Below are positions 5,782 to 9,637 of a stretch of 9,637 bases of DNA, piece after piece. This DNA comes from Acidimicrobiia bacterium (GTDB lineage Bacteria; Actinomycetota; Acidimicrobiia; IMCC26256; BP-133), in contig JAICGL010000111.1 of NCBI GenBank assembly GCA_025923175.1, forward strand, positions 1 through 9,637, in the 5' to 3' direction. The notes beneath the pieces were generated by a model. The model was given only the letters and a program-made list of their open reading frames with translations. It did not search any database and had not been told where the DNA came from. The position numbers and the translations under genes are program-made. How positions within the stretch are numbered: the stretch's first letter is position 1; each line of letters starts with the position of its first letter.

Positions 5782-6801
5782 GTGCGGGGATCTCCTGATG
5801 GCACGGTGGCGCGGCGGATGGCGGAAGTCTTTCTCGGGGCGGTGGCGGCGGTTCGTCCGTTTGGGGCGGGGCACATCAACGAGACGTTTCTCGTCGAGGC
5901 CGCAGCGGGGGAGTACGTCGTCCAGCGGATCAATACGGCGGTGTTCGCAGATCCCGAGGCCGTCACCGCGAACATCGTGGTGGTGTATCGGCATCTGCGG
6001 GGTGGGGTCATGCCGGAGCCGGTGCCGACGCCGGCGGGGGACTGGTTGGTATGGGACGGGGGGGCTCCGTGGCGGGCGTGGAAGCGGGCCCCCGGCCGGC
6101 CGTTGCGGAGTGCGGAGGCGTCGCCGGCAGCATTGCGCGCGGCTGGAGGACTGCTCGGCCGGTTCCATGGGCTCGTCGCGGACCTCGATCCGGACTGCGT
6201 CACCGAGACCCTGCCAGGTTTCCACGACCCTGGCCGCCGCCTGGCCGCCCTCCGAGCGGTGATCGCTGAAGATCCTTGCGGGCGGGTGGCAACCGTGCCG
6301 GGCGAGATCCAGATGGCCGAGGAGGCAGAGTCGCTTGTAGAGGTGGCGGCCGATCTCACACGTCGGGTGCCGCGGCGGGTCGCCCATTTCGATGCCAAGC
6401 TCGACAACATCCTCTTCGACAATGGCAATGCCATCACACTGGTCGACTTCGACACGCTGATGGCAGGGGCGTGGTTCTGGGATGTCGGCGATCTGCTGCG
6501 CAGCGGCGCGACGACTGCCGCCGAGGACGAGCCGGATCTCGAAAGGGTCGTGGTGGCGCCGGAGCGGTACCAGGCAATCGTCGACGGCTATCGCCACGGT
6601 CTGTCGACTGCCGGGATGTTCGAAAGAGGCGAGGATGAAGCTGTCGACGTTGCCGGCGCGATCGTCACCTACGAGCAGGCGGTGCGGTTCCTCACCGATT
6701 GGATAGCCGGCGACGTCTACTACCGCATCGGCCGGCCGACCCACAACCTCGACCGGGCTCGCGCCCAGTTTCGCCTACTAGCCTCCATGCCTCGCCCATG
6801 A
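5782..6801 (+). CDS. APH-fold sugar kinase, N-acetylhexosamine 1-kinase-like
   Basis: Phosphotransferase with the aminoglycoside phosphotransferase / choline kinase fold, about 339 residues. The N-terminal lobe shows FGAGHINETFLVE (nucleotide-binding strand and loop). The catalytic loop is HFDAKLDNILFD with His202, catalytic Asp204 and Asn209, and the metal-binding motif is LVDFDTLMAG with Asp222, followed by WFWDVGDLLRSG. The DFDT-(M)-G-GD-LR arrangement resembles N-acetylhexosamine 1-kinase (NahK), which phosphorylates GlcNAc/GalNAc at C1; the assignment is from memory of motifs and the substrate is inferred. GTG 5782 is five bases after the upstream stop; GTG 5806 and ATG 5818 are alternatives, and none has a clear ribosome-binding site, so coupling is likely. 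The stop overlaps the ATG of the glycoside hydrolase (ATGA), which supports a joint pathway. Confidence 0.82.
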   Translation: MRGSPDGTVARRMAEVFLGAVAAVRPFGAGHINETFLVEAAAGEYVVQRINTAVFADPEAVTANIVVVYRHLRGGVMPEPVPTPAGDWLVWDGGAPWRAWKRAPGRPLRSAEASPAALRAAGGLLGRFHGLVADLDPDCVTETLPGFHDPGRRLAALRAVIAEDPCGRVATVPGEIQMAEEAESLVEVAADLTRRVPRRVAHFDAKLDNILFDNGNAITLVDFDTLMAGAWFWDVGDLLRSGATTAAEDEPDLERVVVAPERYQAIVDGYRHGLSTAGMFERGEDEAVDVAGAIVTYEQAVRFLTDWIAGDVYYRIGRPTHNLDRARAQFRLLASMPRP

Positions 6802-8795
6802 CGAAGATCGCTCTGTCCGGCAACACCGTCGAGATCTCCGCCCGGCCGGTACGGGCGCGAGTGACGTTCCTCACCGAGGACGTGTTCCGTATCTGGGTCG
6901 CTCCGGGCGGGCGCTTCGTCGACGAGACCGACATGGTCATCACGACCGACTTCCCCGGTGTCGTACCGGACGTCGCCGACGCCGGCAACTACGTCCGGCT
7001 CAGCACGGCGGCGCTGGCGCTGCGGGTGTACAAGGAGCCACTGCGGTTCGGGCTGTACCACCCTGATGACGCCACGCTGATTTTCGAGGAGAAGCGTGCA
7101 CTCTCCTTCGAGGACGAAGGCGCGACCCAGTACCTCACCCGGGGGCAGGGTGAGCAGTTCTTCGGCGGCGGCATGCAGAATGGCCGCTTCTCCCACCGGC
7201 ACAAGGCGATCGACATCGCCGTCAGCTACAACTGGGACGACGGCGGCTGCCCAAACTCGGTGCCGTTCTACCTGTCGAGCGCCGGCTACGGCGTCTTCCG
7301 CCACACGTTCGCTCCCGGCCGCTACGTCTTCCACGACACGATCCGCACCACTCATCGGGAACGACGCTTCGACGCCTACTACTTCGTCGGCGACGCCAAG
7401 CACGTCATCGGCCGATACACCGAACTCACCGGCCGGCCGCTGATGCCGCCCATCTACGGCCTGGAGATGGGCGACGCCGACTGCTACTGCCACAACGCCA
7501 ACCGGGGTGAGCGTCACACCCTCGACGCGCTGCAGGTTGCCGACGGCTATGTGGATCGCGAGATACCGCTGGGGTGGATGCTGGTCAACGACGGCTACGG
7601 CTGCGGCTACGAAGACCTCGACCGCACAGCCGCTGGACTGCGCGACCGAAACGTCACCCTTGGGCTGTGGACCTCCACCGGTCTGGCCGACCAGGCCAAG
7701 GAGGTCCGCACCGGTGCCCGGGTCCGCAAGCTCGACGTTGCCTGGGTCGGCCCCGGCTACCGGTTCGCGCTCGACGCCTGCCGCCAGGCCTTCGAGGGAA
7801 TCGAAGACAACTGCGACGGCCGGGGATTCGTGTGGACCCCGGAGGGCTGGGCCGGCTCGCAGCGTTACGCCGTGCACTGGAGCGGCGACCAGGAGGGCAG
7901 CTGGGAGTACATCCGCTGGCAGATCCCGACCTACGCCGGCGCCACCATGTCGGGCCAGGCCTATACCACCGGCGACGTCGACGGCATCTACACCGGGAGC
8001 GCCGCGACCTACACCCGCGACCTGCAGTGGAAGATGTTCCTGCCCATCGCCATGACGATGGACGGCTGGGCCGACACGGACAAGCAACCGTGGTGCCGCG
8101 GTGAGCCGTACACATCGATCAACCGGCGCTACATCCAGCTACGGGAGCGGCTCCTCCCGTACTTCTACACCTACTGCGCGCAGGCGAACCGCACCGGTGT
8201 CGGCATGGTGCGACCTCTCTGGCTGGAGTATCCCGACGATCCCGCCACCCTGCGGGAAGAAGCCAAGTACGAGTTCCTCGCCGGTGACGCGTTCCTCGTC
8301 GCCCCGGTCTACGACGACCAGGACGTGCGCGACGGCATCTACCTGCCGGCCGGGACGTGGACCGAATACTGGACCGGCGAGCGATTCCGCGGTCCTGTCC
8401 GCCTCCACGACCACCCCGCGCCCTTCGATCGCCTGCCGCTGTTCATCAAAGGCGGCTCGATCATCCCCATGTGGCCGGAAGGAACGCTGTCATGGGCGAC
8501 GCGTGACAGCGGCCAACTCGACCTCGACGTCTACCCCGACGGCCACAGCACCTTCACCCTTTACGAAGACGACGGCGTGACCCGCCGCTACGCCGATGGC
8601 GAATACAGCGAGCAGACCTTCACCGTTGACGCTTCCGGCAGCGACGTGCAGTTGACCATCGGCGCCGCCGCCGGCGGCTACGCCGGACAGCCCGGCGGCC
8701 GCCGCTACGCCATTCGCCTCCATCGGCCCGAAGGCGTCACCGTGACGACGACGCCTTTCATTCCCATCACCACCGCATCGACGATCACCCTCTGA
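6798..8795 (+). CDS. Glycoside hydrolase family 31, cytoplasmic
   Basis: Alpha-glycosidase or transglycosidase of 665 residues. The N-terminal beta-sandwich (about 1-220) ends with EQFFGGGMQNGRFSHR and YNWDDGG. The (beta/alpha)8 barrel follows, with GWMLVNDGYG, RKLDVAWVGPGY (Asp313, likely nucleophile), GFVWTPEGWAGSQRYAVHWSGD (Asp364, likely acid/base) and TRDLQWKMFLPIAMTMDGWA. C-terminal beta domains end in a DUF5110-like DVYPDGHSTFTLYEDDG stretch. The KLDVAWVGPGY and GWAG...WSGDQ signatures recall the GH31 branch that includes alpha-N-acetylgalactosaminidases and alternan/cycloalternan 6-alpha-glucosyltransferases rather than ordinary maltase-type alpha-glucosidases; this is from family memory. 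No signal peptide, so it probably acts on an imported oligosaccharide. ATG 6798 overlaps the kinase stop by four bases. The exact substrate cannot be fixed from the sequence. Confidence 0.92.
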   Translation: MTKIALSGNTVEISARPVRARVTFLTEDVFRIWVAPGGRFVDETDMVITTDFPGVVPDVADAGNYVRLSTAALALRVYKEPLRFGLYHPDDATLIFEEKRALSFEDEGATQYLTRGQGEQFFGGGMQNGRFSHRHKAIDIAVSYNWDDGGCPNSVPFYLSSAGYGVFRHTFAPGRYVFHDTIRTTHRERRFDAYYFVGDAKHVIGRYTELTGRPLMPPIYGLEMGDADCYCHNANRGERHTLDALQVADGYVDREIPLGWMLVNDGYGCGYEDLDRTAAGLRDRNVTLGLWTSTGLADQAKEVRTGARVRKLDVAWVGPGYRFALDACRQAFEGIEDNCDGRGFVWTPEGWAGSQRYAVHWSGDQEGSWEYIRWQIPTYAGATMSGQAYTTGDVDGIYTGSAATYTRDLQWKMFLPIAMTMDGWADTDKQPWCRGEPYTSINRRYIQLRERLLPYFYTYCAQANRTGVGMVRPLWLEYPDDPATLREEAKYEFLAGDAFLVAPVYDDQDVRDGIYLPAGTWTEYWTGERFRGPVRLHDHPAPFDRLPLFIKGGSIIPMWPEGTLSWATRDSGQLDLDVYPDGHSTFTLYEDDGVTRRYADGEYSEQTFTVDASGSDVQLTIGAAAGGYAGQPGGRRYAIRLHRPEGVTVTTTPFIPITTASTITL

Positions 8796-8803
8796 CGCGT
8801 CAG
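8792..8803. other. Perfect palindrome holding two convergent stop codons
   Basis: CTGACGCGTCAG is a 12-bp perfect palindrome containing the TGA of the hydrolase (8793-8795) and the TGA of the minus-strand gene (8800-8802), separated by CGCG. A four-pair stem is too short to be a convincing terminator. Confidence 0.5.
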
Positions 8804-9585
8804 GCGAACGTCCGAACGAGGTCCAGCACATCGGCGCCGTCGGGGCCGGTCGCGACGAGCGCCGTTTCGGACGGCGGAACGCGGCGGGCGGCGACCAGGC
8901 AGAAGTCGAGGGCCGGGCCCGAGACGGTCGTGGCAGCCGGCTCATCGGAGGCGAACTCCCAGACCGCGCCGTCGGGAGCCGTGAGCTGGAGCGCGACCGG
9001 GCCCGCCATGACCTTTCCCGCGCTGGAGAAGGCGTAGGGGAGCGTCCGCCAGGCCAGCCGGGCGATGGGCTGGAGGCGGGCGGCTGACGATGTCACATCG
9101 CGGTCGAGGCCGCCGGCGACGTCGCCGGTGTGGATCCAGGTCTCGGCCAGCCGGGTGGTGGCCAGGGTGATCGCAGCCAGATCGCCGGCAACCCACGGCA
9201 GCCGGGTGCCGGCTTCGCAAGCACCGAGCGCCGCGGCCTGTGCCGTGCTCGACGCCCTCCACCGGTCGTAGACCTCTTTCCCGGACCGGCCCCGTTCGGC
9301 GGCGACTGCCAGCCCCGCCAGGTCGTTGACGTCCGACCCCGGCGGCACACTGCCGGCCCGGTTCCCGAACGCCGCAGCCTCCTCGGTGAACCGCCCCTCG
9401 ACGCTGGCTACGGTCATCTCGTTGGTCTGGGCCACATGAAGGAGGACGTCGGAGATGGACCAGCCCGGGCAGCGGGACGGCAGCCCCAAGCCCGCCTCGT
9501 CGAGATCGCGCACCAGCCTGTCGAGTTCGTCGACCTGGTCCGCCAGCGCGGCGAGGATGCCGTCCATCGTCTGTGTCGGTTGCAT
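8800..9585 (-). CDS. TIGR03084-type MDMPI/DinB-like metal-binding protein
   Basis: A 261-residue protein related to mycothiol-dependent maleylpyruvate isomerases. The N-terminal four-helix DinB-like domain (about 7-155) carries SRCPGWSISDVLLHV with His50 and LAETWIHTGDVA with Glu148 and His152, the expected metal triad. The C-terminal part (about 170-261) with VALQLTAPDGAVWEF matches the extra domain of the TIGR03084 group. Whether it is a thiol-dependent isomerase or only a relative is unknown; members are common in actinobacteria. ATG 9585 is favoured because a TAGAGT -10 box lies exactly at -12 to -7, implying a leaderless mRNA; ATG 9567 is the alternative. It converges on the hydrolase gene with four bases between stops and is not part of that operon. 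Confidence 0.87.
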   Translation of the reverse strand: MQPTQTMDGILAALADQVDELDRLVRDLDEAGLGLPSRCPGWSISDVLLHVAQTNEMTVASVEGRFTEEAAAFGNRAGSVPPGSDVNDLAGLAVAAERGRSGKEVYDRWRASSTAQAAALGACEAGTRLPWVAGDLAAITLATTRLAETWIHTGDVAGGLDRDVTSSAARLQPIARLAWRTLPYAFSSAGKVMAGPVALQLTAPDGAVWEFASDEPAATTVSGPALDFCLVAARRVPPSETALVATGPDGADVLDLVRTFA

Positions 9586-9613
9586 GACGCGACTCTATGC
9601 GAATGGTTACCCT
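9584..9613 (+). promoter_or_regulatory. Leaderless promoter candidate (ATGACG / TACCCT)
   Basis: TACCCT (9608-9613) sits at -12 to -7 of the ATG at 9620 and fits TANNNT. ATGACG (9584-9589), 18 bases upstream, keeps the TGAC core of a -35 element and overlaps the start codon of the divergent gene. Confidence 0.4.
9592..9597 (-). promoter_or_regulatory. Leaderless -10 element (TAGAGT)
   Basis: On the minus strand TAGAGT occupies -12 to -7 relative to the A of ATG 9585, the spacing expected when transcription starts at the start codon. There is no Shine-Dalgarno sequence. It matches the TANNNT pattern of actinobacterial leaderless promoters; a -35 element is not evident. Confidence 0.55.
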
Positions 9614-9619
9614 CGGCGC

Positions 9620-9637
9620 ATGACGTGGCATCTGGCG
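9620..9637 (+). CDS. Start of a plus-strand gene, cut by the window edge
   Basis: ATG 9620 opens a frame reading MTWHLA to the last base. It is supported only by the well-placed TACCCT box upstream and the divergent layout. Six codons are too few to name a product. Confidence 0.35.

Noticed and set aside
5578..8087. Long minus-strand open frames opposite the kinase and hydrolase (5578-6744 and 6720-8087)
   Set aside because: Their translations show no family motif and mirror the codon bias of the real plus-strand genes; shadow frames of this length are usual in GC-rich DNA.

Overview
The window is high-GC DNA with strong G/C preference at third codon positions, GTG starts, and -10 elements placed for leaderless transcripts. 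It also carries families typical of actinobacteria: an MDMPI/DinB-like TIGR03084 protein, a PGPGW membrane protein and a BaeS/MprB-type two-component pair. Together these point to a chromosomal segment of an Actinomycetota species. I cannot place it below phylum, and I see no insertion sequence, phage gene, CRISPR array or tRNA.

Left part (1-2366, minus strand): a gene set read right to left. First comes a small PGPGW membrane protein, then 66 bp downstream an OmpR-family response regulator, whose end overlaps by 11 bp the start of a membrane histidine kinase. The kinase runs off the left edge, so its ATP-binding domain is not visible. Diverging from the PGPGW gene is a plus-strand one-component regulator (2536-3960) with GAF, PAS-like and LytTR DNA-binding domains.

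Middle (3961-4630): about 670 bp with no large gene. It holds a strong hairpin just after the regulator stop, two possible small minus-strand ORFs, and a compact symmetric control region. In that region two GCGAC-centred palindromes flank a TATA-like box, with promoter elements readable on both strands. The plus-strand promoter reads into the operon described next; the minus-strand promoter would serve a 53-codon membrane-protein ORF.

Right-middle (4631-8795, plus strand): a tight three-gene operon. It encodes an AcuC/HDAC-fold amidohydrolase, an APH-fold sugar kinase resembling N-acetylhexosamine 1-kinase, and a cytoplasmic family-31 glycoside hydrolase whose sequence recalls the alpha-N-acetylgalactosaminidase / 6-alpha-glucosyltransferase branch. 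The second and third genes overlap as ATGA. My inference is that hydrolase, kinase and deacetylase act on one (possibly N-acetylated) sugar route; this is the most interesting part of the window.

Right end (8800-9637): a convergent TIGR03084/MDMPI-type gene, whose stop lies 4 bp from the hydrolase stop. Then comes a 34-bp divergent intergenic space with TANNNT -10 boxes at -12 to -7 of both start codons, and the first codons of a plus-strand gene.
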